From Eukaryota sp. TZLM1-RC (taxonomy: Eukaryota; Metamonada: BaSk clade): a stretch of DNA of 64,000 nt. Positions 20,586 through 30,762 of this stretch are shown here, piece by piece. Position 1 is the stretch's first letter; every line of letters begins with the position of its first letter. The notes below the pieces were generated by a model. The model was not told where the DNA came from. It did not search any database and saw only the letters and a list, made by a program, of their open reading frames with translations. The stretch spans positions 744,001-808,000 of the forward strand of contig JAUPSS010000002.1 in the NCBI GenBank assembly GCA_040285825.1. The letters run 5' to 3'. The position numbers were made by a program, and so were the translations under genes.

Positions 20586-22880
20586 TTACCTCAAAACAAA
20601 ATCCATAGTGTCAGATACACCACTCTCAGCCACTATTATATCCTTTCGCTCTCCACAATGCTTAGATACAAGCTCTCCGAATCTCGCTAAGGTGAATAAC
20701 CTAAACCATTCCAATCCCCCAGCCTGGTTACACTGTCTAGCAAGGTCAAGAATAGAATCGCCTGTTTCCTCAGAGTTATCAGCAACCTTGTCACACGCTT
20801 CCATCGCTACATTTAATGAGCAAGCTAGCACATCAAAAGGCCCCCCTTCACGATCAGGATTGTCCTCAGTGGAAAATAATAAATCTAGAGATTCATAGAG
20901 CTCAATCATTAGAATACACATTGACATTGAAGAAGGAAAAAGTAGTGGGCGTGTACAAGATTTTTCGCTTTCTTCAGAAAGAGAATTAGGAAAACAATAA
21001 GAAAGAATAGATTTTAAGGAAATAATTCCTAATTTCTGCAAATGATTCAAAGTAATGATACATCGTTGAGGACGAACTTTCCAAAATGAAACTACAATGG
21101 AAACGACAAGCTCCTGTTCAATATCAGTATTAATTAATTCTTTAAAAGCAGTTCCATAGAAGGTGTTATAAGCTCCAGAAAAAGAAATTGAAGGGATTCC
21201 CGCATTCAAAAGTGCATAGAAATTGACTTTAATTCTCTCTTTTAAATCTAAATCACTAGTTAATTTCAGGACATCTTCAGGACTATCTTGGGTGGTTATC
21301 TTATTAAACACTTGGGAATAAATATCAAAATAAACATAATTGGAAGTTGCACAAGGGTTATCAAACCCCTCACTGATTGGATTCTTTCCTAATTCAGAAA
21401 ATTGAGGAATATCAGCAGGTAAAACAAAAAGCCAATCTGATGGCAATTCTTGAGCCAACCGATCTCTATAAGAGAGCTCTACGCACTTATTCAAGATATA
21501 ACCAATCACAAGTTTTGCCGGCACACACTCAGGTTGATCCAGCAGTTCATCAAATGCATTCCACGGCCATTTCCAAGCAAAATTACTCAAATGGTGAGCA
21601 AACCAATTGCAAAACCTAATAAAAGAGAAAGCCTTTAAACTACTAGCTTCCTTGATCAACCCTGCCATCAGTGGACCTAAACAAGGAGCAAATCTAGGGG
21701 TACTTCTACACAAACCGCTCAAAACAAAGAAATAGTGGAGAGAATGGAGCTGAAATGGGTGCTTTAGTGACAGCAATCCAGTGAAGCAAACTTGAATAAC
21801 CATTCTATAATAACTAGAAGGTTCAACAGAACTTCCGATTAACAGCAACAAATCACGAATACCAGATAAAAACTTTGAAGGCTGCTCCTCCCAGGCAAGA
21901 CAAGATTCAGTAAGTAATTGAGAAATGTAAAGGAAACTTGCATCAATTTCATCCTCTAATTTAAAAGTGAAAAAACAAGAAGGAACTGATTCGCCAACCG
22001 ACAACACACAGGGAATCTCAACCAAAGTAAAAGCTACTTGGTCATCTGATCTTGGCTTCTCGGTCTGGGTGGGAGGTAGGGTGAACAAGTAAAAAGGCTG
22101 TGGTGGAGTAGAGTCTTGATCATCCCAGTCAATGAAGAGGGAAGGGAGGTGTGCGAGAAGAAGAGAAACTAGGGACGAAGAGTCGCTGGTAAAAGGGGAA
22201 AGTATTTCAGTTTCCGCCATCAACACGTCAACAAGGTCAGAAATTACAGGACTTTGTTCAGAAGGCAAAAAAATTGATGTTATAGTAGTTAAGTGGTCTT
22301 TCAAATGATCTTGATCCCTAGAAGAAAACAGAGCAGGTAGCACCCATGGAAGGGAGACAAGAATAGATTCAAGAAGGGATCCACGTCGGGAAGCGGGCTG
22401 TGAGGGATCTAGAACGAAGGATGAAAGTTTCGAGTAGACGAGAATAATGTCGTCGTACTGAATCAAGGATTCAGTGGAAAGACAAGCAGCGAAGCGAAGA
22501 AGGGAGGGAAGAGCCGCTACTCCAGGGACTCGGCCGTCCAGTGAGTACTGAATTTGTGAATGAAGTGTTTCAAGAAGAGTGGCAGTAAACAAAGGACCTG
22601 GATGATGAAGGGTAGAAATAAAGTGAGTGAGACGAGCGTAAACAGGACACTTCCAAGGAAAACCACGAATTGCTTCAAGTAGGGAGATAGTGACTTGGGG
22701 AATCAAAGACTCATTGCTGATGAGTATGTTGACAATGAAAGAAGCATCCTGATGTGCTTGAAGGTCTATGGAGTGTGCTGGTTTGGCTTCACCTATCGAA
22801 ACAATACGTTTTAGTAAACTTGTAAGAGGATCATCTGGTTCTTCTATCCGTCTCCGTTTAGAATAAGGTCGACGATGCAT
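20586..22880 (-). CDS. NCBP1: Nuclear cap-binding protein subunit 1 (CBP80)
   Basis: 764 residues, near the usual ~790. CBP80 is the large helical (MIF4G-like) subunit of the nuclear cap-binding complex and acts with CBP20 in splicing, export and 3' processing. The start MHRRPYSKRRRIEEPDDPL resembles the basic N-terminus of the family. The decisive block is SFIRFCNWFAHHLSNFAWKW near residue 430, followed by the ELSYRDRLAQELP helix, matching the FINWFSHHLSNFxxxWxW...RLSYxxRI pattern. An SLPWVLPALF helix near residue 175 matches the SLPWVG segment. No intron is needed. Confidence 0.93.
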   Translation of the reverse strand: MHRRPYSKRRRIEEPDDPLTSLLKRIVSIGEAKPAHSIDLQAHQDASFIVNILISNESLIPQVTISLLEAIRGFPWKCPVYARLTHFISTLHHPGPLFTATLLETLHSQIQYSLDGRVPGVAALPSLLRFAACLSTESLIQYDDIILVYSKLSSFVLDPSQPASRRGSLLESILVSLPWVLPALFSSRDQDHLKDHLTTITSIFLPSEQSPVISDLVDVLMAETEILSPFTSDSSSLVSLLLAHLPSLFIDWDDQDSTPPQPFYLFTLPPTQTEKPRSDDQVAFTLVEIPCVLSVGESVPSCFFTFKLEDEIDASFLYISQLLTESCLAWEEQPSKFLSGIRDLLLLIGSSVEPSSYYRMVIQVCFTGLLSLKHPFQLHSLHYFFVLSGLCRSTPRFAPCLGPLMAGLIKEASSLKAFSFIRFCNWFAHHLSNFAWKWPWNAFDELLDQPECVPAKLVIGYILNKCVELSYRDRLAQELPSDWLFVLPADIPQFSELGKNPISEGFDNPCATSNYVYFDIYSQVFNKITTQDSPEDVLKLTSDLDLKERIKVNFYALLNAGIPSISFSGAYNTFYGTAFKELINTDIEQELVVSIVVSFWKVRPQRCIITLNHLQKLGIISLKSILSYCFPNSLSEESEKSCTRPLLFPSSMSMCILMIELYESLDLLFSTEDNPDREGGPFDVLACSLNVAMEACDKVADNSEETGDSILDLARQCNQAGGLEWFRLFTLARFGELVSKHCGERKDIIVAESGVSDTMDFVLR

Positions 22881-23530
22881 GAGCTGGAAATGTCTAGAAG
22901 GAAGTGGTAATGAAAGACCTCAGTATCTGTGTAGTAGATAGTTTTTGTAATTATTGTGCAAAAAAATTGATCGTGAATTTATGGGAATTACCCACATTAC
23001 AAAATTCCCTCAAAAAATCAACCTCGACAACTGCTTGGTTTTGTTGAAGATTGTCCATGGAGAAGAAGTTGATAAAGACTTGTGTATTGAAGGAAATACC
23101 ATTATGCAATTCATTCTGTTCTTCAGCAAAAATTAATTAACAACAAGATTTTATTTTTTGATTTTTTTGTTTAGTTTCAGTTTTTCCGTTCAAAAACCCA
23201 AACCAAAACTAAAACCGAACCGAAAAACCAATAACGAAAAACCATTTACACCCCTAGGAATTTCCCATTAGAAATATTCGTGTCATATTAGAAACAGCGA
23301 CCCTAACAGCATTACGCAATAAACAACTCTAAGTTATCGATTGAGAACAATTTAAAACATGACGTATAGGCGAGATGTGACGAATTAGAACAAATACATG
23401 TTTCTTTTAATTTGAAGTTGAACAATTGGGGTATGAAGATATAGAATTTTAAGTTTGTGGTTTAGTTTTTCATTTTTATGAATTAATAAAAAAAGATTTA
23501 TTTAAAAAAATTATAAATAAATTGGAATAG
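22881..23530. other. Intergenic, low-complexity
   Basis: No gene. A stretch near 23175-23250 is built from short, imperfect AAACCGAA / AACCAAAA units and looks like simple-sequence DNA. Confidence 0.5.
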
Positions 23531-23732
23531 TCATCTATAATTTGATTTTGTTACAAACGCTTCAATATTAGCAGAAAGGGCAAACCTTTGTGGCACAATG
23601 TTCAATAACAATGAATAATCTTGATCTGAAACAGCGGAGCTGCATATAATTTTGAAAAAATCATCTTCATACATTTTAGTTATTCGTTTTGGTAATGTCC
23701 GTGTAAAATTTATGATTACTTTCATTAGTGTC
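23531..23732 (-). pseudogene. Retrotransposon fragment, reverse orientation
   Basis: A 67-residue minus-strand frame (PKRITKMYEDDFFKIICSSA, then VPQRFALSANIEAFVTK). It resembles a segment of another relic on the plus strand at 28480-28720 (QKRLNGMCENDLYNNICSSA, VPRRFGLCATNDAFVAK). It directly abuts the next copy but in the opposite direction and from a different subfamily. Confidence 0.6.
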
Positions 23733-24816
23733 AATAATTCTTATCTTATTTCTTTGCAACAGGAAATTGAAACTCTTTCACCCAATATTTGGGCTAAATG
23801 TTTCCCCTCTGATATTGTGGAACTTCCTTCAAGAAGCTTGCTCTCCTTACCACTGACTTTTGCAAAATTGCACAAAAAAAATCTTGAAAGTTTTAGAAAA
23901 CTTGGATTATATTGTACGTCTTAGTTTGGCTAAGGAAAAAAAACCCGTTTTTGCAAACTTTTTGATTGATCTTGAAGACAGTTGCTCAAGTTGCCTAATC
24001 TCCCAAATTCCCAACATTTATGGCCTTCTACTTAATGATCACCAATGGACCACTGCAATGAGAATGAGATGTTTTCTATGGCCTTGTTCATTACCAAATG
24101 ATTTAATTTGTCGCTGCAAGAGTGTTGTTACGCTTTCCCATATTTTAAACTGTAAGTATTTTATAACTTATCGCTCAATTGTTCATGACTCAGTTCGTGA
24201 TCAAGTATATGCCATGTGCAAAAGTTTCAATATAGAGGCATTTATTGAGCCACTTGTACGTAAGCTGTCTTCAGATCAAACTGATGATTCCTTTGGTAAA
24301 AGAAGGGCAGATTTAGTAGCTCCAGGGATCGATGGTGTTCTCAATGTTGTAGATGTTGTCTCAGTTGATGTTTGCAAAAATTCTGCTGCTCGTTTAGTGT
24401 ATTCCGCTGATTTGCCGTTATCTAACGCCGAAAAAAAGAAGACAAAAAAATATGAAGAACCTTTGGCACAGTTAGGTAGAGTGGAACATGTGAAAAATCA
24501 GTTTGTACCGTTTGCAATTTCTCTTTTTGGCAATATTGGACCTTCAGGGTTGCACTTTTTGGAAAATTTTAAAAAAGTGTTACTGATTAGGTCTGGTAAA
24601 ACAATGAACTCCACTTTCTGGTTAAATAGAATTGTTTTTTGCATTTTCAAGTCTATTCCTACAATGATTTCCAAGGCACTTTTAGTTGTCGGTGTAGAAT
24701 ATGAACGTAATGCTGTGAGTAGGTTCAGTAATAGTGACGCTTGTTTGGAGGATATTGAATTCTAGATGGTTATTTTATCTCAATAAATATTTTCAGTTTT
24801 AAAAAAAAATAATTCT
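23733..24816 (+). mobile_element. R2-like retrotransposon, 5'-truncated (copy 2)
   Basis: Nearly identical to the tail of copy 1 in the opposite orientation. It begins just upstream of the LQQEIETLSPNIWAKCF segment and ends after AATAAA and an A-run at about 24807. AATAATTCT occurs at 23733-23741 and again at 24808-24816 and may be the target site duplication; copy 1 has the same nine bases after its A-run, so this could instead belong to the element. The coding part has one frame break, at an A8 run (23873-23881), at the same position as in copy 1. Confidence 0.8.
23860..24765 (+). pseudogene. Retrotransposon CCHC + restriction-like endonuclease tail (copy 2)
   Basis: The longest intact version in the window, about 301 residues in one frame. 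The knuckle is CRCKSVVTLSHILNC at about residue 88. It is followed by the RSIVHDSVRDQVY helix and the endonuclease core: RRADLVAPGIDG, VVDVVSVDVCK. The C-terminal helices are MNSTFWLNRIVFCIF and MISKALLVVGVEY. The domain would cut the target for target-primed reverse transcription if attached to an RT; here the RT is gone. Endonuclease assignment rests on the order of motifs and spacing, not on a search. Confidence 0.75.
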
Positions 24817-25029
24817 ATTTAGATTTTTTAACTTTAGCAAGCTCAGTGCTAAGGTTTTGAGTGGTTTGAGTGGTTCAAAGTAATTGAACCCACTGGTGAC
24901 AGTTTAAAGGCTATTGGAAAGGGTTCTGGAGGTGCTGGTAAACCTATGAGTCCAGATGGCCCAGTTGTATGGAAACTTAAATTTTACAAAACAATGGCAG
25001 TCATCTTTGACTGTCCAGCTCCAAAGGAT

Positions 25030-26371
25030 ATGCTGCTGCCGTTCTTAAAGATTGCGCGGTTTCAGAACAGCTACTTGGTTGGTATGAGCAAAATCATGCT
25101 CACATAACTGATTTATTTAACCAACAAGTAGGTGACCCTGATAGGTTCCAAGCCCTCCTAGAAGAAGTTGACATCCAACTGAACGTTGAATCGATGACTT
25201 ATATCTTCTCTGCCGGCCTCCGTATTTTGTACTTCCTGGAGAACATGGGCGGTGAAACAATGAAGAGACACGCTCTCGCTCCAACCGCAAGCTACTCACC
25301 AGGTTTTATTTTTTTCAGTCAACAACTTGAATAACATTTCTTGCGTTTAAATCCAAACCGACAACTACTCAGAAACTCATTCAAGCTCTTCAACAAAAAA
25401 ACTTTGCCACGTATACCCTTGCATCAGATAGTTTATCTCTCAGGGTAACATTCTCAACCGCTCCCAACAGAACCAAGAATCGCCGCTCAGCCAGAAAATT
25501 TGAAAATGCCAGAGCCAGTGGACAATACGATATGCCTGCTAAGAGTCGAAAGCGAAACTCTTGACTTCAACAACAGGTCCGTCGAAGGACTGACGACGCC
25601 TAGGATCCTCCTCCAGTTGATCCAATTGAATAATCATTTTGTGCAATTGATCCTAACCACAAAAATTTGTGTGGGTATTTAATTGTATCAAGAATGGATG
25701 ATAACAATGTTGATCATCAACTTTCGGGCCTTGTTCTGAATCCAAAGGCAAGGAAGATCATTCACCCACCGGTCCTGACCCATGCATCACCAAATTGCTA
25801 TTTTGCTAAGAATTAACACAAATATCTTAATGAAATAGCAATGCCTTTGATGTGGGTACCGACACAGGGAGAAATCAGCAATCCCGACTTCCGTCCGAGA
25901 ACTATACTAGACCAACTGCTGATAAATGGAGATCGCCGAGCCCTGTGTCGCAACAAGTTTGATTTCTTTATAAGAAGGCAAAAAAGAATAATGGGATTTA
26001 TTGGACAAATTAAACTAATGGCTAATGGAAGAGAAACCATAATTTGGTTTGGCAGTGGAGGTGATGGGCCATCAAGACAAGTAGTGAAAACCCCAACGAA
26101 GCGCTTTTTGAAGGAGATTCAGAAACATTTTACATATGTGAAGCCTAATGGAGATGAATTCTACACATCTGCCAAAACGAATTGCTGTAAGGTATTCAAT
26201 CAAAAGGTGTATCACGATGATGGGAGAGTGAACAATGATAAGTTTATATGCCCTCAATGTCAGACACTGTGGTAGAGGGACATCTCAGCTTCCAGAAACC
26301 AACTGGAGTTTGCCATAAGTGAGCACTACTACAATGAAAGACCTGAGGCGTTCCGGAGACCCCATAGATAA
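25030..26371 (+). pseudogene. Fanzor (TnpB-like RNA-guided nuclease) relic, family 1, copy A
   Basis: Broken over several frames. N-terminal recognition-lobe remnants are readable at 25083-25330 (DRFQALLEEVDIQLNVES, KRHALAPTASYSPGFI). A beta-strand segment (NFATYTLASDSLSLRVTF, about 25400) fits the family's 'TDGVSV' strand. RuvC-I is SFCAIDPNHKNLCGYLI (25634 on), with Asp. RuvC-II/zinc part: DEFYTSAKTNCCK (Glu, TS, CC), then CPQCQTLW and RDISASRN (RuvC-III Asp). In-frame stops lie at 25814 and 26273 (the residue before RDIS), and there are frame changes upstream, so it is dead. Copies B and C share the family. Upstream, 24850-25030 is an open but unrecognised stretch. Confidence 0.8.
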
Positions 26372-26535
26372 GTGTTTTTCCAAGTATTGCGTACCTGTAC
26401 GCGTATTGTGATGTTGCTGCTTTAACTATCATTTGATCGTGATATCATATAGTGATAGATCTAAAGTATGCTTAACGTCTATCAAGATTGCATGAATTGG
26501 TCAAAAGCCAAAAGTGCCTTTTGATAGAAATTCAC
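26372..26535 (+). ncRNA. Candidate Fanzor omega RNA / element right end (family 1, copy A)
   Basis: The 164 nt after the Fanzor stop codon match the same position of copy B (31894-32057) with only a handful of differences, although neither is coding. It contains a perfect hairpin stem, GCGTAC..GTACGC at 26389-26402, and ends TTTTGATAGAAATTCAC, after which the two copies diverge. Fanzor and TnpB guide RNAs arise from exactly this 3' part of the element; calling it an RNA is inference. Confidence 0.55.
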
Positions 26536-27155
26536 CGTAGAAGGAAGAATTGAATTTAAATCCAATAATTGACATGCGCAAAATTAAATTAGCAGTTGAT
26601 ACGACATGTGGTGAATATAAAAAACAGATGCCAATGGCACGTAGTGACAGTTCGGGTCACAAAAAATAAGTCTAATTGGTAAGCAAGGGATTGGCAATTA
26701 GTTAACAATTTGTTGTTTTTCCAAGCCCAAACAATAATATACATTGCCACAAATTCACCATTGAACAAAACTTTCCTGTAATGAAGAATTTGAACCCCTT
26801 TCGTCAATTCAGGCACAAATGCCACAAGTTATTACCAATAGCCAGCTACAAGGCAATTAGAATCAAAAACTTATTTTTATTGAACCTAATTTGAACCTCA
26901 TTTAGGTTTGTTTCCATATAGACAATTTAAAATATTTATGTCCACACAAGAGATAGAGTTATGCTAGTTTGTTAAAAAAAATTATTGATAAAACAAATAA
27001 AAACATAATTGAGGGAAAGTTGACATCTCAGTTACCCCCAAAAAGACTGGTCTTAATACAGAAGAAATAATTCAAAAAGTTACTGCATGTAAAAATAAAT
27101 TCAGTAGAATTTAGTATATAGTCGATATAAAGAATCGACAGATAAAGAAAAGTGT
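26536..27155. other. Intergenic, nothing recognised
   Basis: AT-rich spacer between the Fanzor right end and the hAT fragment. A minus-strand 78-residue frame at 26589-26825 has no recognisable motif. Confidence 0.5.
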
Positions 27156-27683
27156 TCACTGGTCGAGAGCTTCCCCTTCGTGTTCTTGGTTTAACGGTTT
27201 CTTGGCTTGTGACAGGAACATTTGCCTTATAGTGGTTTCACTGGGTACAATGTATTTATTCTCAGAGACAATCGTGCAAAAATACTTAAATTCGGGGTTA
27301 TCCACAATGTGGAGAGGGAGCGCACAGGAAGTCAGCATGTTGACTAGAGCAAAGTCACAATTATCATTGTAACTGTTTGTTTTGGGCAGACCATCATCAA
27401 TACGTGGCTGCTTGACTGGGGGTGCATCAGATGATGGAGGGGTGTGTAACAGACTAAGTAAGCATGACTTGCGCACCTCATTGAGGATAATATGGTCTGC
27501 AAGATGGAGGTTTTGGCATAATGCAACACCTCTATTGCGGAGCTCTGGACAAAAGTGTCCTACAAAGCGATAGCTCTTTCCAGTCATGGACTTGTCACAC
27601 AGACGACAGATTACATTGTCCTTTCTCCCACTACGAGGATTAGTGGGATGTGGTATCAAAAGCTTGTAACATGGATGGGACAT
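27156..27683 (-). pseudogene. hAT-type transposase N-terminal fragment (BED finger)
   Basis: 175 residues. The N-terminus has a BED-like finger: VICRLCDKSMTGKSYRFVGH, with Cys-x2-Cys and a downstream His, followed by a Val/Leu-rich LADHIILNEVRK helix. After a Pro-rich linker, the segment ALPLHIVDNPEFKYFCTIV, then PSETTIRQMF, matches the start of hAT transposases ('Pf..V..p.F......P.y..PSr.Ti'). The catalytic DDE core and dimerisation domain are missing, so it is either a truncated relic or, less likely, a small domesticated protein. The frame is intact with an ATG start. Confidence 0.7.
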
Positions 27684-27732
27684 AATTAACTGTCTTTCGA
27701 AATTTGATATAGAATTCTTTTTTTCTTAAAAT

Positions 27733-28306
27733 TTAATCGTAATGTGCACTGACAGACATCAAAGCTTTCGAAATCATTTTAGGAATTGTTTTGAAAATAG
27801 TAAAACCAATACGATTTAACCACCAACCACGATCAAAACACTTAATCATTCTTCTTTTTACAAGGTTCTCAAAATCATCAATAAAATTCACTGCAGCTTT
27901 TCCAAGACATCCATACGAAGATATAGCAAATCGACAAATTCGGTTATACACACGGCGAACATGTTTCAATTCTTTCAAACGATTTGCATTTTTCTTCCGT
28001 TTTTGTTATTCTGAACCATCAAGAGGGTATACTTCAGATTGCATTTTTCTTGCAAACATCCACTGTGACAACATCAACAACATTAAAGACATCAACAAAT
28101 GAGGGCACAGCAACATCAGCTCGTCCTTTTCCATATTTTGAATCTCTAACGTTTTCATTTATAACAGAAGACCTCAACAACGGTTCCACAAATGATTCAA
28201 TTTGATAGGAATTACACAATGTATGGATTTGACCTCTGACAGTATCATGCAAAGAAAAACGATAAGAAATATATTTGTTGCAATTGAATAAATGTGAAAA
28301 TGTCAC
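27733..28306 (-). pseudogene. Retrotransposon endonuclease tail, diverged family
   Basis: Minus-strand relic in two frames: knuckle end and helix (FSHLFNCNKYISYRFSLHD), endonuclease core (KGRADVAVPSFVD, VVDVVTVDVCK), then the C-terminal helices (AVNFIDDFENLVKRR, CFDRGWWLNRIGFTIFK, MISKALMSV). The frame is lost near 27985-28034. An A-rich tail follows at about 27720. The subfamily differs from copies 1-3. Confidence 0.7.
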
Positions 28307-28379
28307 ATTTAAATGTCACATTTTTGAAGGATTTGCCGGTTGGGAAGATTTATTAATGACAACGCAAAGTTTAACTGTT

Positions 28380-28900
28380 TTTGCATTAAATGAAGAAATT
28401 TCAAAAATTGAGGTCGAAACATGGAGTCGATGCTTTCCACATCAATGGTAATATTCCGGAAAAGAATTTTTTAAATTTAGAATACATTCTTCGAACAGTA
28501 CAGAAACGATTGAATGGAATGTGTGAAAATGATCTTTATAATAATATATGTAGCTCCGCTGTTTTAAATCAAGATCTTCACTCATTGTTATTGGAGAAGG
28601 GTGTTTGTGAAAACCAGTCATCAGATTCTTGAATGTTTTTAACCATTGTACCACGAAGATTTGGACTGTGTGCTACTAATGATGCGTTTGTAGCAAAAAT
28701 GAGTTTATATTTGAATATCCCCATTAATCAATTTTTATCAAAAGAAAAATGTATTTGTTCGAATTCACAACAGCTCACTTTGCGTCATGCCATGAATTGT
28801 TCGAAATAGATAACTTATCGTTCTTCATTACATGATGCTGTTAGAGACACTGTTTTCAATAATGGCATGAATTGCAAGAATTTCGTGTATCAGAGAGCCT
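28380..28900 (+). pseudogene. Retrotransposon fragment, diverged family, plus strand
   Basis: Short pieces in different frames align by eye with the region just before and including the Cys-His knuckle: EEISKIEVETWSRCFPHQW, QKRLNGMCENDLYNNICSSA, VPRRFGLCATNDAFVAK, CICSNSQQLTLRHAMNC and RSSLHDAVRD. Heavily decayed. Confidence 0.6.
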
Positions 28901-29079
28901 TTGCTGAAAGAAACACTGGCATTGAATAATTTTGGCTCTGATGATAGAGATAATATATACTGTGATTGGATTGAAAATTCTGAGGCTTTTGTTTATTTTG
29001 TCTCATGTAATGTTGCAAATGACACTTTGGTTCAAAGCAGAATACTTAATCCTGTAAGTGCTCTTTAATTTCAAGCTAA

Positions 29080-29880
29080 AGAAAAGCATAGAAAATATCA
29101 CAAAGATATCAAAGAAGGTAATGCTGATATTTCTATGCAAATGGCTTTTAAACATGCGTTTTCGTTGTTTTCTATGGGCAAACAAATGGTCCAACTTGTA
29201 AATGTGGTAAACCTCTTTTGTTTACTCATCTTTTGAACTGTCAGCATTTCATTACACTTAGAAGTAAAGTGCATAATAATGTCAGGGACCAAATTTATGT
29301 AAAGTGTAAATCATTTCGAGTAGATTCCTTTTTAGAGCCGTTGTTATCAAAATTAATTCTTGATGACCCCAATATTGACAGTATGGGCTACAACAGAGCT
29401 TCTATGGGTCTGACAAGAGGTGATTTCGTTGTTTCTAGCTTAAATGGTCGTTTTACTATTTTAGACGCAATGACCATTGACCCTTGTAATTCTTCTAACG
29501 AACATTTCATCAACTCAGATGTAAATAATCCTCTTCTTGCAGGCGAAAAATATAAAATTGCTAAATATGCGAAACCCATTTCCTCGGTTAATGAAAATTC
29601 TCATGCCCAATATAATTCATGTGTCTTTGTTTTTTTCTTGCTCGAATATTTAGGTAAGGCTGCTATGGCTTTCCTCGAGGATTTTAATGCAGTTGTAAAG
29701 GAAAAAACTGGAAGAATTTTCAATCGTGTTTACTGGCAAAACAGTAATTGTATTATCTATTTTTAAGGGAATGGTGAAATTAATTTCTGATTCAGTCTCT
29801 TCTTTTGGGAAATTATCTGAATCTTTAATGTGGGGGAGGCAGATTTTGAGGACGTTGAGCTTTAGTTGTGTAATTGTAGT
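29080..29880 (+). pseudogene. Retrotransposon endonuclease tail, another family
   Basis: MRFRCFLWANKW and, after a frame change, CKCGKPLLFTHLLNC (knuckle), then LRSKVHNNVRDQIYVKC, an endonuclease-like core (TRGDFVVSSLNGRF, ILDAMTIDPC) and the tail GRIFNRVYWQN, which breaks at 29764. The region is followed by an A/T-rich end with AATAAA near 29905. Confidence 0.65.
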
Positions 29881-30018
29881 TTTTTATTCCCTATTCGATA
29901 AATAAATAATATAATTTAACTTTGCAAAATCAATTTTTGAGTATAGAAATTTAATTAATCATATTAATAGTCTTGCTGACTGATCAAGTCATAGTTAGTA
30001 TACGTCACATCTGCTTCA

Positions 30019-30480
30019 ATGAACCACGACCTATATCAAGACTTTCCTATTGAATCACTTCAACCTGTATCCCGTTCTGAAACAGTTCATGTAATCAGAG
30101 GTCGTCCTGGAAGTATGATGGTTGGTAAAGGAAGCTCTGGATCTGTTCTACTTGGCTCTGCCAATCTCTTGGCAATCAATCCTCATTTCAGCATAGCCAT
30201 ACGTAACCTACCATGGCATTTCAATGACCGTTCTCTTTTCAACTTATTTGCTCAGTTCCCAGAGTTTGAACCTGTAATGCTGCGAATCAATGATAAAGGC
30301 TTTGCTGTTGTTGTGTTTAAAGATCCTCAAGCTTGTCACTGTCTATTCAACAAGCAAGAAGATCCCAATTGTACAGCTATTCTATCTCAATTGGAGGAAA
30401 AGGGGGCTACAATTGAGTCAATTGAAGAAGACCAAGAACGTCTAACACAGTTTCTTTCTTCGTTTATCAATGATTTGTAA
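30019..30480 (+). CDS. Single-RRM RNA-binding protein, unassigned (153 aa)
   Basis: One RRM occupies roughly residues 55-115: FSIAIRNLPWHFNDRSLFNL gives RNP2 (IAIRNL) and helix 1, and KGFAVVVFKDPQAC gives an RNP1 with the usual central aromatic partly replaced. The N-terminal 50 residues are Ser/Gly-rich (GRPGSMMVGKGSSGSVLLGS), and the C-terminus is acidic (EEDQERLTQFLSSFIND). It is likely to bind RNA, but I cannot name the family. It converges with MUS81, with 282 bp between the stops. Confidence 0.75.
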   Translation: MNHDLYQDFPIESLQPVSRSETVHVIRGRPGSMMVGKGSSGSVLLGSANLLAINPHFSIAIRNLPWHFNDRSLFNLFAQFPEFEPVMLRINDKGFAVVVFKDPQACHCLFNKQEDPNCTAILSQLEEKGATIESIEEDQERLTQFLSSFINDL

Positions 30481-30762
30481 GAATAATCAAGGACTTAATT
30501 ATTTTGGTTTTCATCACAATTTGACTTGTCTTGTTCTATCATCATGATATCGTGGTTTGAGCGGTTGATTGTCATTTGACTGATCATTGAAGGTGTTGAG
30601 TATTTTCGATTTTATATTAATGAATTATTATCTGAAATCAAGTAATACAAGAAATACAACCAATTCAAAAGAAAAAATATAAAATATAAAAAGAATAACA
30701 GTTTTTGTTCAAATAAACAATTCCAATTCACTTAATAATATAAAATTTAATCAAACAGAGCT

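Noticed and set aside
23531-24816. Inverted 5' part of retrotransposon copy 2, suggesting twin priming
   Set aside because: The reverse segment at 23531-23732 aligns better with a different subfamily (28480-28720) than with the missing part of copy 2, so two separate fragments are more likely.
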